Of a stretch of 50,638 bases of DNA, positions 7,472 to 16,226 are shown in pieces. Every line of letters starts with the position of its first letter. The first letter of the stretch is position 1. The translations under genes were made by a program, and so were the position numbers. The notes below the pieces were generated by a model. It was not told the origin of the DNA and made no database searches. It was given only the letters and a program-made list of their open reading frames with translations. The DNA lies in the IMG/VR virus record IMGVR_UViG_3300044617_000880, positions 1 to 50,638 of that record; one strand, given 5' to 3'. This stretch comes from a virus.

Positions 7472-9529
7472 TTACATGGGCATTCCGGGCATCTGTCCCC
7501 CCACGTTGGGGGGCATCATTCCAGGCTGCTGAGGCTGCATACCCATTGCTGCGGCCTCATCAGGTGTCGGGATCTGCTGCGGCAGGGTCTGGCCCATGAA
7601 CTGCAGCATCGTGTCTCGGAACTTGCGGAACTCATCCTGCACTTCGGGGCTAGCCGCCGCAAGGATCGGGCTGGTCATGAAGCCGCTAAGCACGCGCATC
7701 TGAATGTCCGGTCGGGTCATGTGCTGGGTAAGCACGATCTGGCCAGGGTCCTCGCCGTTGCCATACAGGAGCAGGATGTTCTGCACCACTGACTCGTACG
7801 CACCCTTTTCCTCATCCATCCACATGGCGAAGTCCAGACCTTCCTTGAGGGCAAAGATCTTCAGGCCGGTGGGGTCGGTGAGGCCGGTCTTGAGGAGAGC
7901 CATTGCTTCCTCCTTGCGGGCCACGTCGCTACGGGGGTTGACCTGCTTCACGCCGAAGGTGAGGTAGCCCACCTGCGGCAGTGGGTTTTGGTCAAATGAC
8001 ACCGTCGACTTGTCGATGTCCAGCACTGCACCCGCAAGGTCCAGGGTGACGTAGTTGACGGGGACCGTGCGGGGGAACTTGACGATCTCGGCTACGGCTT
8101 GGGCGGTAAGCGAGCGGTACATGTTGCCGAAGGCGCGCTGAATACCCATTGCTGGGTTGGTCATCGCCTTGGTGATCTGCTCGTCAAGGAACTGCAGGCC
8201 GGGAGCGCTGTCAACGCGACCCTTCTCTTGGAGGAGATCTTGGACGGGGCTGATCTGCTGCATCACATCGCGGGCAAACTGGGCCACCTTACCGGGCGCA
8301 TCGCCGGCATTCCACGGCTGGATCGGGAACGGCTTGAAGTTCTCATTCAGCGGGTCGGGGGTGTAGGTCATCACGCGAAGACCACGGCCCACGTCCTTCA
8401 GTAGAGTGCGCTCGTTCATAGAGCCCTGTGGCAGCACGAGCACGCCGTAGCGATCGGTATCGCGGATGTTGTTGAAGAGGCTCTTCATCATGTGCTCGGC
8501 CTGTCGGCAGATACCGAACAGAAGGTCGAACATGCCGGCTCCGTAGAAGGTGCCGGTATCCATAAAGCGGGCCCAGCCAAGGGGACAGTACATCGCCGCG
8601 TCGTCGTACGACTCGTCGACGAGGATCTCGTTACCGCTAGAGACAACGTAGCGGACGCAGGTGTCGCGTGGGCCGTTGATCCACAACTCGCGGATGCGGG
8701 CCACTTCGTTGACCACGTCGGTGCCTTCTGAAGCGCCGGTGGTAATGCCGCTGTTGTTGAAGGGGTTGCGCATGTACGAGCCGGGCTCGTCAAGGCCAAG
8801 GTCGGTGGTCACGTCGCCGTGGTCAACCTTCCACCACTCCATCTGGTTCTTCTTCTTCTCGGAGATCTTGCCGAACTTCGAGGCAAGCAGGTCGATGGGC
8901 ACCACGCGCTGGCGGATGATGCCGCTCTGCTTAGTGTGATCCTGGTGCAGAGCGGGGAATGGGAACACCTCACGGGGGTGCACCACTTCAAGATCGGCAG
9001 TAAGGCCGACGGTGGGGACATCGGTGAGGTGCCCCATGATTCCGCAGCAACCGAGGGTTGCAAAGATGTGGGCAAAGTCGGAGGTGACCTGGGACAGCTG
9101 GTGGTCAGAGACCAGCGAGTCGGCAATGATCTGTGCGCTGGAACGCTCGCGGATCATGCGCAGACTGGTGCCCTGGCGCATGATCTTGGGACGGAGGTCC
9201 ATGGTGGCAATGCGCGCCACCGTGCGATCAATCATGGAAAGGAGGTCCTGCGACTGGAACTCCATGTTGCCTTCGCGGTCCAGATAGTGGGGAGAGAGGC
9301 GGCCAGTGAGCGGGTCAAAGATGTCGAAGCGTCGAGCTCCGTTCAGGTAGTGCCACGCCAGCAGCCACATGGAGCGGCGATAGTTGTAGCGCACGCGCTC
9401 ACGGTCCACGTGCATGCGCATAAACTTTGCAATATCGGCGGGCTTACTTGGAAGGCTTAGCGGGCTTCGGGTGTTCACTGGGTTTCCTCTGGGCTGCGCC
9501 CTGTGGCTTCCAAGTTGCGGGGATGTCAT
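7472..9529 (-). CDS. Portal protein, 685 aa
   Basis: Size, place between terminase and scaffold, and sequence character (repeated Arg/Trp-rich N-terminal helices such as RRSMWLLAWHYLNGARRF, a stem/crown region, a MYRSLTAQAVAEIVKF segment, and a Pro/Met/Gln-rich C-terminal tail) fit a podoviral portal. The 12-subunit portal forms the DNA entry channel, binds terminase during packaging and the adaptor afterwards. The start is uncertain: ATG 9529 and a TTG at 9535 both overlap the 85-aa gene by more than 80 bases, while a Met at residue 37 (9421) would avoid the overlap but has no ribosome-binding site. Confidence 0.85.
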   Translation of the reverse strand: MTSPQLGSHRAQPRGNPVNTRSPLSLPSKPADIAKFMRMHVDRERVRYNYRRSMWLLAWHYLNGARRFDIFDPLTGRLSPHYLDREGNMEFQSQDLLSMIDRTVARIATMDLRPKIMRQGTSLRMIRERSSAQIIADSLVSDHQLSQVTSDFAHIFATLGCCGIMGHLTDVPTVGLTADLEVVHPREVFPFPALHQDHTKQSGIIRQRVVPIDLLASKFGKISEKKKNQMEWWKVDHGDVTTDLGLDEPGSYMRNPFNNSGITTGASEGTDVVNEVARIRELWINGPRDTCVRYVVSSGNEILVDESYDDAAMYCPLGWARFMDTGTFYGAGMFDLLFGICRQAEHMMKSLFNNIRDTDRYGVLVLPQGSMNERTLLKDVGRGLRVMTYTPDPLNENFKPFPIQPWNAGDAPGKVAQFARDVMQQISPVQDLLQEKGRVDSAPGLQFLDEQITKAMTNPAMGIQRAFGNMYRSLTAQAVAEIVKFPRTVPVNYVTLDLAGAVLDIDKSTVSFDQNPLPQVGYLTFGVKQVNPRSDVARKEEAMALLKTGLTDPTGLKIFALKEGLDFAMWMDEEKGAYESVVQNILLLYGNGEDPGQIVLTQHMTRPDIQMRVLSGFMTSPILAAASPEVQDEFRKFRDTMLQFMGQTLPQQIPTPDEAAAMGMQPQQPGMMPPNVGGQMPGMPM

Positions 9530-9701
9530 CGTCAACCATCGTGAAGTTGCCCGTAAACTTGGGTTCCGGGGTCTCCGATGCGATAGGGCGCGTCACGGGA
9601 AAGTCACCATTCACCCGTCCGTAGTACACACGAGCCATTGCCTCATACAAAAAGTAGGGGATGGTGACGTACTGGGAATCAGACTCTGGTCTCGCCGTCA
9701 T
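9444..9701 (-). CDS. Small protein between terminase and portal, 85 aa
   Basis: An 85-residue protein with an aromatic N-terminal half (VTIPYFLYEAMARVYYGRV) and a Pro/Lys-rich tail. I recognise no family. It overlaps the terminase end by 23 bases and the start of the portal frame by about 86 bases. The first half looks like genuine protein sequence; the tail overlaps coding for the portal N-terminus, which is itself low in complexity, so one of the two frames may be shorter in reality. Confidence 0.55.
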   Translation of the reverse strand: MTARPESDSQYVTIPYFLYEAMARVYYGRVNGDFPVTRPIASETPEPKFTGNFTMVDDDIPATWKPQGAAQRKPSEHPKPAKPSK

Positions 9702-11613
9702 TCGTATGCTCCTCTGGCCTTAAGATATCAAGCACATCATCACTTGGAAGGCTGTTCCAGTCAACCATGGACAGCAGGGACACCCCATTGTCATGTCGCT
9801 CCCCGTCCTTCAACCGCTCGAGGGGGGACCTCAAGGATTCGACACCCAAGCCCCGCTTGGGCAATCGGAACTTCAGGATCATGGAGGACATGGCTACCGC
9901 GTCGATGTGGTCGTCGTGCGCAAGACCGCCATCGCGGGCTTCGGGGTTGAACTGCTCCAACTGGTCAAACAGATCGCGCCACGGCTTGTCCATGCGCTTC
10001 CACATCGGGAGCTTCAAGAGTCCGTGCTCGAAGCGGAACAGGAGACCGGAGATCTTGGCTTCCTTCTGGACCATGCCCACCTTGAGGGGCATGATTCGCG
10101 GCATGTGTTTGGTGCCGGTGATCTCGGTGGCCCGCTGGCGGACCAAGGTTTCAAGTTGCTGGTAGAGGTTGACCGACTCGCGGACCACCTCGGGGTGGAT
10201 AGACGGGACCTTCCACTTGTCGGCAAGGCGGAAGACGTTTCGGATCAGCTGGTCCTCGGGGACTTGGCCTGCCCACATATCTAGAACAAAAAGGCAGTTG
10301 TCACTGTTAACCGCCATGACAACTGCTACCTTATAATCCGAGTCAGGACCATGAGTATACGACGTATCGACAGCCATGAAGGTGAGGGAATTCAAGAGGA
10401 AGTCCTTGATGGGCATCACCTTGATTCCGGTTTTCTCCCCCCACGCGATCTTAGTATCGGAGGTCACCGGGTCAGTGTCGAAGGACGGATCCGGGTCCTC
10501 AATCCACCACCCGTGGTTCTCACGGATGAGGGGCGGGAAGAAGTTCTCACCGCTCTCACCGGGTCGACCGCGATACTCAGCCAGATAGACAGCATTACCG
10601 ATTCGTTCTTTGATTTCCTCAAGGGAAATGCGGTTCGCAAGATCTGGTCGCGCAAGTTTGTCTGCACGGTTGAGGGGCCACATCTCGGGCCAACAGGAGT
10701 GGAGCTTTCCGTCTTTTTCGTACTCCGAGTCAAGAAGCATGCGTGACCAGAACTCGAAGCGGGGATCCCGAGCGCGCGGGCCACTGGGCGTCTGCTCGGT
10801 CTGCATGGCATGCCACGCATAGTGACGCCGGCTGACGAAGGTAGCCAGCCACCGCACCGAGGTGTCGGGGCGGGTAAGCATGGGCAGCACGATCTTGAAC
10901 AGCAGATTCTCCACGTAGTCGCGGAGTACCGCCATGGACGTCGATGCCTTGGGATCGTACTCAGGGTCATCAAGGATGTAGCAACGTGGTCGACCGCCGC
11001 GCTGCTTGCTGGATGCGGAGATGGCCCGGAGCCACGACCCGTTCTTCAGGTACATCATTTCAAGACCGAAGCTGGCTTCGCCACGACGGGGGACAATGCG
11101 ACCGTCGGGGAACTCAGGCGAAAAGTCGTCGAAGATGCGCGAGTTGTCTGTGAACTGACTCTTGATGATCTGGCTCGTCTGCTGCGCGTTGTCGTGCGAG
11201 CTCGTAGCGTAGATAAAGGAGAAGGCCGGTCGGGTGAGCATCTGCAGCAGGATCGACTTGCGGATGCAGTTGCTCTTCGCGTAACCACGAGGGGCCACGG
11301 CAATGCTTGATCGGGATGTCGCCCATTCCTTGTAGATTGAAACATGGCCCTTCGGAGTCGGCACCGGGGTGTCGTCGAAGAACAAAGGATTGAAATCCGT
11401 ATCGGGGTCCGGCCATAGATACCAAGCCTCGAAGAAACGGAGTGAGGAAATGAAATCAATGGCTCGCTGCTTCAGGTCAGTCGAGGGCAGAAGCCACTGC
11501 CGCGTTGCATTGATACGAGCAAGCCGCTGACCCTCATCGGTCAGCGTGTCGTAGTCGGCGGGCAGCGGGTAAAGCGGATTCTCAGGCGGTTGCGGTATTC
11601 GCTTGATCTGCAT
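9679..11613 (-). CDS. terL: Terminase large subunit, 644 aa
   Basis: ATP-driven packaging motor and headful or site-specific nuclease. The N-terminal ATPase has the Walker-A-like APRGYAKS at 107-114 and a Walker B-like CYILDDPE at 211-218. The C-terminal RNase-H-like nuclease has MAVDTSYT (Asp416) and the closing AHDDHIDAVAM. Length and motif order are those of phage terminases. The glycine-rich P-loop is of the short R-G-x-x-K-S type seen in many phages. It overlaps the upstream 139-aa gene by 32 bases. The packaging strategy (cos, pac, direct repeats) cannot be read from the sequence. Confidence 0.93.
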   Translation of the reverse strand: MQIKRIPQPPENPLYPLPADYDTLTDEGQRLARINATRQWLLPSTDLKQRAIDFISSLRFFEAWYLWPDPDTDFNPLFFDDTPVPTPKGHVSIYKEWATSRSSIAVAPRGYAKSNCIRKSILLQMLTRPAFSFIYATSSHDNAQQTSQIIKSQFTDNSRIFDDFSPEFPDGRIVPRRGEASFGLEMMYLKNGSWLRAISASSKQRGGRPRCYILDDPEYDPKASTSMAVLRDYVENLLFKIVLPMLTRPDTSVRWLATFVSRRHYAWHAMQTEQTPSGPRARDPRFEFWSRMLLDSEYEKDGKLHSCWPEMWPLNRADKLARPDLANRISLEEIKERIGNAVYLAEYRGRPGESGENFFPPLIRENHGWWIEDPDPSFDTDPVTSDTKIAWGEKTGIKVMPIKDFLLNSLTFMAVDTSYTHGPDSDYKVAVVMAVNSDNCLFVLDMWAGQVPEDQLIRNVFRLADKWKVPSIHPEVVRESVNLYQQLETLVRQRATEITGTKHMPRIMPLKVGMVQKEAKISGLLFRFEHGLLKLPMWKRMDKPWRDLFDQLEQFNPEARDGGLAHDDHIDAVAMSSMILKFRLPKRGLGVESLRSPLERLKDGERHDNGVSLLSMVDWNSLPSDDVLDILRPEEHTNDGETRV

Positions 11614-12001
11614 TCTTCAGCTTTCCGGCTGCGTACAGCTGGACGGTGATGATGCGCGTGATGGCCACCGCAACGAGGCGGGGATCACGGGCAACCATCG
11701 AGTGAGACAGGTACTGCTTCAGGAGTGGATAGTACTCGGGGAACAGCTTTCCGTTGTCGTCACGAAGCGTCGTCTTCAAGATCATCCCCAGAATCTCCGG
11801 GCTCGCAATCGAGATCACCGGGTCCTGGATCGCCAGATCGTACAACACCTGGCCCGCTGCTCGAGCCATCTGCATGTCGTCCATCGCCTCGATCTGCTGG
11901 ATCGCCTGCACCAGGATCGGGTCTTCCGGCGTGTGGGGAATCTGTGGCTGCGGGGAGGTAGGTGCTTGCGAACTCCGGACGGTCTTGGTCGACGATGCCA
12001 T
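11582..12001 (-). CDS. Unknown protein upstream of terminase, 139 aa
   Basis: A 139-residue mostly helical protein (residues 28-135) after a disordered Ser/Pro/Gln-rich start. A textbook ribosome-binding site (AGGAGA, 7 bases from the ATG at 12001) supports independent translation. The last 32 bases overlap the terminase start. Its first 242 bases overlap the end of the 188-aa gene in another frame. By place it could be a small terminase subunit or a packaging accessory factor, but no DNA-binding motif is evident. Confidence 0.65.
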   Translation of the reverse strand: MASSTKTVRSSQAPTSPQPQIPHTPEDPILVQAIQQIEAMDDMQMARAAGQVLYDLAIQDPVISIASPEILGMILKTTLRDDNGKLFPEYYPLLKQYLSHSMVARDPRLVAVAITRIITVQLYAAGKLKNADQANTATA

Positions 12002-12326
12002 GTACGTTCTCCTGAATCTTGGACACCAGCTTGGAGGTCTCGAAGGAGACCTTCACCTTGCGTCCATCATGCGTCTCAATCGCTTCAGCGGATTGCTTCT
12101 GAATCAGACCAGAAGCCTGTGCGACCTCCCTGATCACGTGACGGAGCCGGGAGTGGGCTCGAAGTGAGATGTTAGGGTCTGTATCGCGGAAATGTCGGAC
12201 CAGTGTCTCCATTTCCTCATGAATGTCAAAGCCCGACGCTCTGAGCGCGCCCCCCACGGATTCGCTCGCAAAGAACGAGGTCAGCGGGTCTGTCGGTTTC
12301 TTGGGGTCAGGCAGTGCGGGGGGCAT
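11760..12326 (-). CDS. Unknown protein, 188 aa, possible small terminase subunit; tail overlaps the next gene
   Basis: Residues 1-108 look like real protein: a helical, charged region (EEMETLVRHFRDTDPNISLR, REVAQASGLIQKQSAEA) of the kind seen in small terminase subunits, which recognise phage DNA. From about residue 109 the frame coincides with the 139-aa gene and becomes a D/G/P/S-rich string that looks like an off-frame by-product. So the true protein may be a short helical domain followed by an acidic disordered tail, or a frameshift may join it to the next frame. Start overlaps the upstream stop as TAATG, with AAGG upstream. Confidence 0.5.
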   Translation of the reverse strand: MPPALPDPKKPTDPLTSFFASESVGGALRASGFDIHEEMETLVRHFRDTDPNISLRAHSRLRHVIREVAQASGLIQKQSAEAIETHDGRKVKVSFETSKLVSKIQENVHGIVDQDRPEFASTYLPAATDSPHAGRPDPGAGDPADRGDGRHADGSSSGPGVVRSGDPGPGDLDCEPGDSGDDLEDDAS

Positions 12327-14245
12327 TAGCCTTCAATGTACTTGATGATGCTGGCAATCTTGTCAGCAGGGAGGCCATTTCGCTGAAGCTTTTTTACAAA
12401 GTCCACCATTGTCTTGCGGTCAACCTCTAATGTGGGTGCAACTACAGCTCCGGTTGGTACCTTCGGAGTTGGGGAGGCCAAAGGTCCTTGAGTTCTGATC
12501 TCTTGGTAGGTCTCTGGTGGAATTCCCTTGTTGATCAAAGACAAAATACGCTTCAATTCCTTCTTGGAAACTCCAGGTCGAAGTTGGGAAATGATGTCCT
12601 TGTAGGTTGGTGAACCCATGAATTCACGCCACCGTTGAGGATCAGCTTTCAAGCCCTTGACTGCGTCATCAATTGCTTGCACAAGAGCAAAATCCTTGGT
12701 GGCAGCCATAGATCGACCAGAAACCATTTCTGGAACGGGGGTTGGGGTAGGTCCTGGTGGGGCTGGGGGTAAGGGCTCGCGGACTTCACTACGAACTGGT
12801 AGTGGGTCCCCAGGGTTTGCAATTGACGGGCGGTATGGCATCCCCCCACGGCGCATTACCTCGGGGATTGGTGGGCCAACCGGCTTGGTAGCGGCTTCTC
12901 TGGCTCGAATCAGCGCAAGAATAGGGTTGGTGCCAGGGGCTTTGGGGTTTACATCAGCAGGACCGGGGGATCGCCTGGACTCTGCCTTGCCGCGAAGCGC
13001 TGCGTTTTCTCGAGCGGCCTGCAGGTCAAGTTTTGTAAGGTTCGCCACACCTATGAGCTTCTTAAGTGATGCCAAGCCCTCTCCAAGCAGCCCAAGCTTG
13101 GTCTTTTTGACTGGGATCAGCTTGCCTTCCGCGTCCTGCGCCATGATGCCGCCGTTTTTAGCGGTGATCTTAGCAAGTTCTCGCAGTGTATCGTCACCAA
13201 AGTTGCTGCGCATCAACATTTCAACCACACGGTTCTTGATAGACGTACGCTGCTCCACAGACACACCTGATGAGGTGTCAATTCGGTCAAAAAGACCCTT
13301 TACTTGCTTGGCTATGCCCTTGCCAGACTGGCCTGTGCGGAGAAGTTCCTTGGCTTCGTCAATAAATGCAGGCACCTCCGCTGGGACTACCTGAGCCAAC
13401 TTGGATTCGACATTGGGAGAGCCAGAGACGTCCCTGCGGTACGCACCAATAGCGGTTGTCCTGAACTTGTTAGCAATTTCAACTTCAATCAATCGACCCA
13501 ACCGCTCTGGATCTTGCAATGCCTGCGGATCTTGCTTCTTGGCGTTGGCCAAAATGAGATCAACGTCAGCCACGGAGATTTGGCCGGTGTTTACTGCCAT
13601 GTTCACAACAGTTTTTGTTTGGTCTGGCAGTGCCTTGTAGTTTTTGTTCTTGTACAGCTGGTCCTGCAGAGCCCTTCGGTCCTTAGTGCGCCGAGCTAGA
13701 CCTTGAACGTCGCCTTCTTTAATAGGAGGAAGCTTTGTGCGGCCGGTGGGTGCCTCAAAGTTCGGGTTACCTTCGCTTCGAAGGAACGACTGCGTAGCAA
13801 CCTTGTCAGCAAGACGTTGGCGGGCCTGAGCCAAAGTCATTAGACGTTCGTCTACAAGTGGCAGTTCCGACATCAAGGCAGCATCCGACTGCAACTTTTT
13901 GATTTGCTTGATAATGGATTCGTATCGAGCGGTTGCTTGCTTGCTAGCCCCCGGGATTGCGGCTTCTACCAGCTTTACAGCATCGTCAAGCGTGTGCCAC
14001 GTCTCTTGCTGGCCACGGCTAATAGCCTTCCCCTGTGCATACCCCGGCCCAAAAGCCAAGAGTAACTGGTTGTCCTGTACCTTGAGGCGGGGTTCCTTAC
14101 CCAACTTTACCAACTCAGCCAAAGTAGGGACTCGAGGCGGCGTACCAGCAATGGCTCGCTTTGGATCACGAAGCCCCGGGGCCCCCATTTGAGCTTCAGC
14201 GGCCTTGATTCCAGCTTTTGGTTTTGATCTGAAAATGGGGGGCAT
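12326..14245 (-). CDS. Large unknown protein, 639 aa
   Basis: A 639-residue, largely helical and basic protein. Residues 30-110 are polar, 110-420 carry many amphipathic helices (for example DAVKLVEAAIPGASKQATAR), 430-510 are Pro/Arg-rich and disordered, and the end is helical again (STSLIN-like LSLINKG, DFVKKLQRNG). I recognise no family. Codon use is A/T-richer at the third position than in terminase and portal. The place at the start of the minus block, upstream of terminase, would suit an internal virion or packaging protein. Its start belongs to a group of three with identical surrounding bases (GGGGGGCATTAG on the plus strand). Confidence 0.65.
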   Translation of the reverse strand: MPPIFRSKPKAGIKAAEAQMGAPGLRDPKRAIAGTPPRVPTLAELVKLGKEPRLKVQDNQLLLAFGPGYAQGKAISRGQQETWHTLDDAVKLVEAAIPGASKQATARYESIIKQIKKLQSDAALMSELPLVDERLMTLAQARQRLADKVATQSFLRSEGNPNFEAPTGRTKLPPIKEGDVQGLARRTKDRRALQDQLYKNKNYKALPDQTKTVVNMAVNTGQISVADVDLILANAKKQDPQALQDPERLGRLIEVEIANKFRTTAIGAYRRDVSGSPNVESKLAQVVPAEVPAFIDEAKELLRTGQSGKGIAKQVKGLFDRIDTSSGVSVEQRTSIKNRVVEMLMRSNFGDDTLRELAKITAKNGGIMAQDAEGKLIPVKKTKLGLLGEGLASLKKLIGVANLTKLDLQAARENAALRGKAESRRSPGPADVNPKAPGTNPILALIRAREAATKPVGPPIPEVMRRGGMPYRPSIANPGDPLPVRSEVREPLPPAPPGPTPTPVPEMVSGRSMAATKDFALVQAIDDAVKGLKADPQRWREFMGSPTYKDIISQLRPGVSKKELKRILSLINKGIPPETYQEIRTQGPLASPTPKVPTGAVVAPTLEVDRKTMVDFVKKLQRNGLPADKIASIIKYIEG

Positions 14246-14682
14246 TAGTTCTTGATCCGAGCTTGGGTGTCCTTGAGGCGCGAGACGACCTCGCCAGCTG
14301 CAGATCTTAAGGTGCCAGGTTGCACTATGCCAAACATCTTGCGACCACGTTCCATGAGCTCAGTGGTCTCGGGGATCGAGTCAATGATTTCTTGGGAGGA
14401 GACGGATGTGCGTGTGTTGGGCCGGTGTTGGGAGCCGGGCAGGGAGAAGTCGGGTGCACCGGGGCGAGTGATGGTGCGCATCGCCAACATAAAGGCGATG
14501 AGATCGACGAGGATGCGATCGCCGGGTGCGTGGATGACCGGCACGTTCAGCTTGCGGAAGAGCTGGCGTAGTCCGCGCTTCGTGAGGCCGAGAGCGGCAA
14601 GCTCGCGGAGGATGTAGTCCTCACCTACAAGGCGCATCCCCCCACCGAAGGAGATGTACATCAAGTTGGGTTGCGTGCTCAT
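14245..14682 (-). CDS. Unknown protein with a possible helix-turn-helix, 145 aa
   Basis: A 145-residue protein. Residues 20-50 (DYILRELAALGLTKRGLRQL) read like a helix-turn-helix, then a hydrophobic helix (DLIAFMLAMRTITR) and a polar, charged C-terminus. This is compatible with a small DNA-binding or packaging protein, but the pattern is weak and I do not recognise a family. It is coupled to both neighbours: it starts next to the upstream stop, and its stop overlaps the next ATG by one base. Confidence 0.6.
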   Translation of the reverse strand: MSTQPNLMYISFGGGMRLVGEDYILRELAALGLTKRGLRQLFRKLNVPVIHAPGDRILVDLIAFMLAMRTITRPGAPDFSLPGSQHRPNTRTSVSSQEIIDSIPETTELMERGRKMFGIVQPGTLRSAAGEVVSRLKDTQARIKN

Positions 14683-16188
14683 TTAAAAAGGCGCGCGAGG
14701 CATTCGGGGCGGCGGCATGTCGGGAAGCATGTTTCGAAGTTTGTTGAATTGCTCCATAGTAATCCGGCCTGAGATCAATTCGTCCAACAAACCTTGAAGA
14801 GCCTGACCAGTTTTAAGTTGGATAGTGTCCTTTGCACTGGTTAGGGCATCAACGCCGGAGGCAATTGTGTTACCAACAGCTCGATCCGCTGCAAGCTTCG
14901 TATTGTCCGCAGCCTCAAAAGCAGAACCAACTGCACCCAGACCCGCGTTAATACCGGAGTCAATTGCATTCAGGCCGGATTCAAGCCCACGCCCAAGGTA
15001 GTCAGCGCCTTGTCCGGCCAGGTCGTAAAGATAACTTCCTGCGCTTCCAATACCCCTTCCAATCCCTTCAACTACCGGGCCAACGGTGTTTCCAATTGCG
15101 CGGTCAACTGCAAGCTTGGCGTTGTCCGCGGTGTCAAAAGCATTGCCAAGGAAACTACCTGTTGCACCCACGGCTTGGCCAACGGAGGTGTTTCCAAACC
15201 GCTCAGCCATGCTAGGTGTGTTACCCGGCATGCCCTGTGGGTAGAGATCGGCAGTGGTGGGGCCCATCTGTCGAGTTGGAGCTGCGGGGGCGGGGGCAGG
15301 AGCTGCAGCGGGTGCGTTTGCTTCAGCGGGTGGGAAGTATGAAGTCGGTTGGCGTCGGTACTTATCACCAATTCTCCGCGCTGCGGCTGCAATGATTGCG
15401 TCTTCAGGAGTCTTGATGGCCTGAACATCCCCGGTAACTACATTAGTTCCCATCCTGGCTAGTTTTGGAACGATGGTTGGTGGCTTGGACTGTGGAGACT
15501 GTGGAGCAACAGACCTAGCGAGGTCCAAGAACTCCTTGGAGCTCACAACGTCAACTAGGTTTGGAGGAGGAGGCGGGGCGGGAGTCGAGGGGGTGAGTTG
15601 GGTGTTGGGCGTTGCGGTGCCGTCACCGTCCCAACCGAGGTCCTTCTTGGGGTTTGCGGCTGCCGCCTGCTTCTGCTTCACGTTTGCCCAGTGGGTTCGA
15701 GTCTTTGTTTCGTGTGCGCGGTCAGCGTCCCACTTTTCGGATCGCCGGATCTCGTTGATCTTGTCCGAGATCATTGTCTGGAGGTGACGCCTGGTCATAC
15801 CGTCGCCCATGCGGTCAACCTTAGCTGCAAGGTCGATTAGTCCGGCAATGGTGTTTGCGTTACCGATTTCGGCAACGGAAACAGTTTCCGGCTTTTGCTG
15901 CTTTGTTGTGTCTGGGGTTTGACCCGGAGTTGTTCCCGGTGTAATGTTCGGCTTGCTAGCAGCAGTGCTAGCCCCACTTGCAGCTCCGACTCCACTGCCC
16001 GAGCCCGAAGTCGTAGAGCCACCCCCAAAATTCAAAGTTGGTGCTTCCCACTTGTAATCAAGCAGGCCTCCGTATGGGTTGTTTTGTGCAGTCGGCGCCT
16101 GAGTGTTGACTGGTGGTAGCGGGTTGAAGAGCGGTGCGCTCTGCCTGCGGAATGCTGGATCGAAATTTGGATTGGAATAGGTCGACAT
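14683..16188 (-). CDS. Large Gly/Ala-rich unknown protein, 501 aa, first gene of the minus block
   Basis: The N-terminal 90 residues are disordered (N, Q, S, T, G-rich), followed by a charged helical part, a Pro/Ala-rich linker near 290-310, and a C-terminal region rich in Gly and Ala. There, NAFDTADNAKLAVDRAIGNT and SAFEAADNTKLAADRAVGNT form an internal duplication of about 20 residues. No family is recognised; the alternation of Gly-rich and amphipathic stretches would fit a membrane-active or internal virion protein. A strong AAGGAG is 8 bases before the ATG. It is the first gene read away from the divergent junction. Confidence 0.65.
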   Translation of the reverse strand: MSTYSNPNFDPAFRRQSAPLFNPLPPVNTQAPTAQNNPYGGLLDYKWEAPTLNFGGGSTTSGSGSGVGAASGASTAASKPNITPGTTPGQTPDTTKQQKPETVSVAEIGNANTIAGLIDLAAKVDRMGDGMTRRHLQTMISDKINEIRRSEKWDADRAHETKTRTHWANVKQKQAAAANPKKDLGWDGDGTATPNTQLTPSTPAPPPPPNLVDVVSSKEFLDLARSVAPQSPQSKPPTIVPKLARMGTNVVTGDVQAIKTPEDAIIAAAARRIGDKYRRQPTSYFPPAEANAPAAAPAPAPAAPTRQMGPTTADLYPQGMPGNTPSMAERFGNTSVGQAVGATGSFLGNAFDTADNAKLAVDRAIGNTVGPVVEGIGRGIGSAGSYLYDLAGQGADYLGRGLESGLNAIDSGINAGLGAVGSAFEAADNTKLAADRAVGNTIASGVDALTSAKDTIQLKTGQALQGLLDELISGRITMEQFNKLRNMLPDMPPPRMPRAPF

Positions 16189-16226
16189 ACTGGCTCCTTA
16201 GGGGCTGAACAACAGGAGGATACGCG
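16189..16226. promoter_or_regulatory. Divergent junction of the two transcription blocks
   Basis: Only 38 bases separate the start codons of the two blocks. Both ribosome-binding sites (minus: AAGGAG; plus: AGGAGG) lie in it, which leaves no room for promoters between them. Promoters must therefore lie inside the first genes on each side. On the minus strand a weak candidate is a TTGCGT (16239-16244) with a 16-base spacer to TATCCT (16217-16222). I see no convincing plus-strand promoter. Confidence 0.45.
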
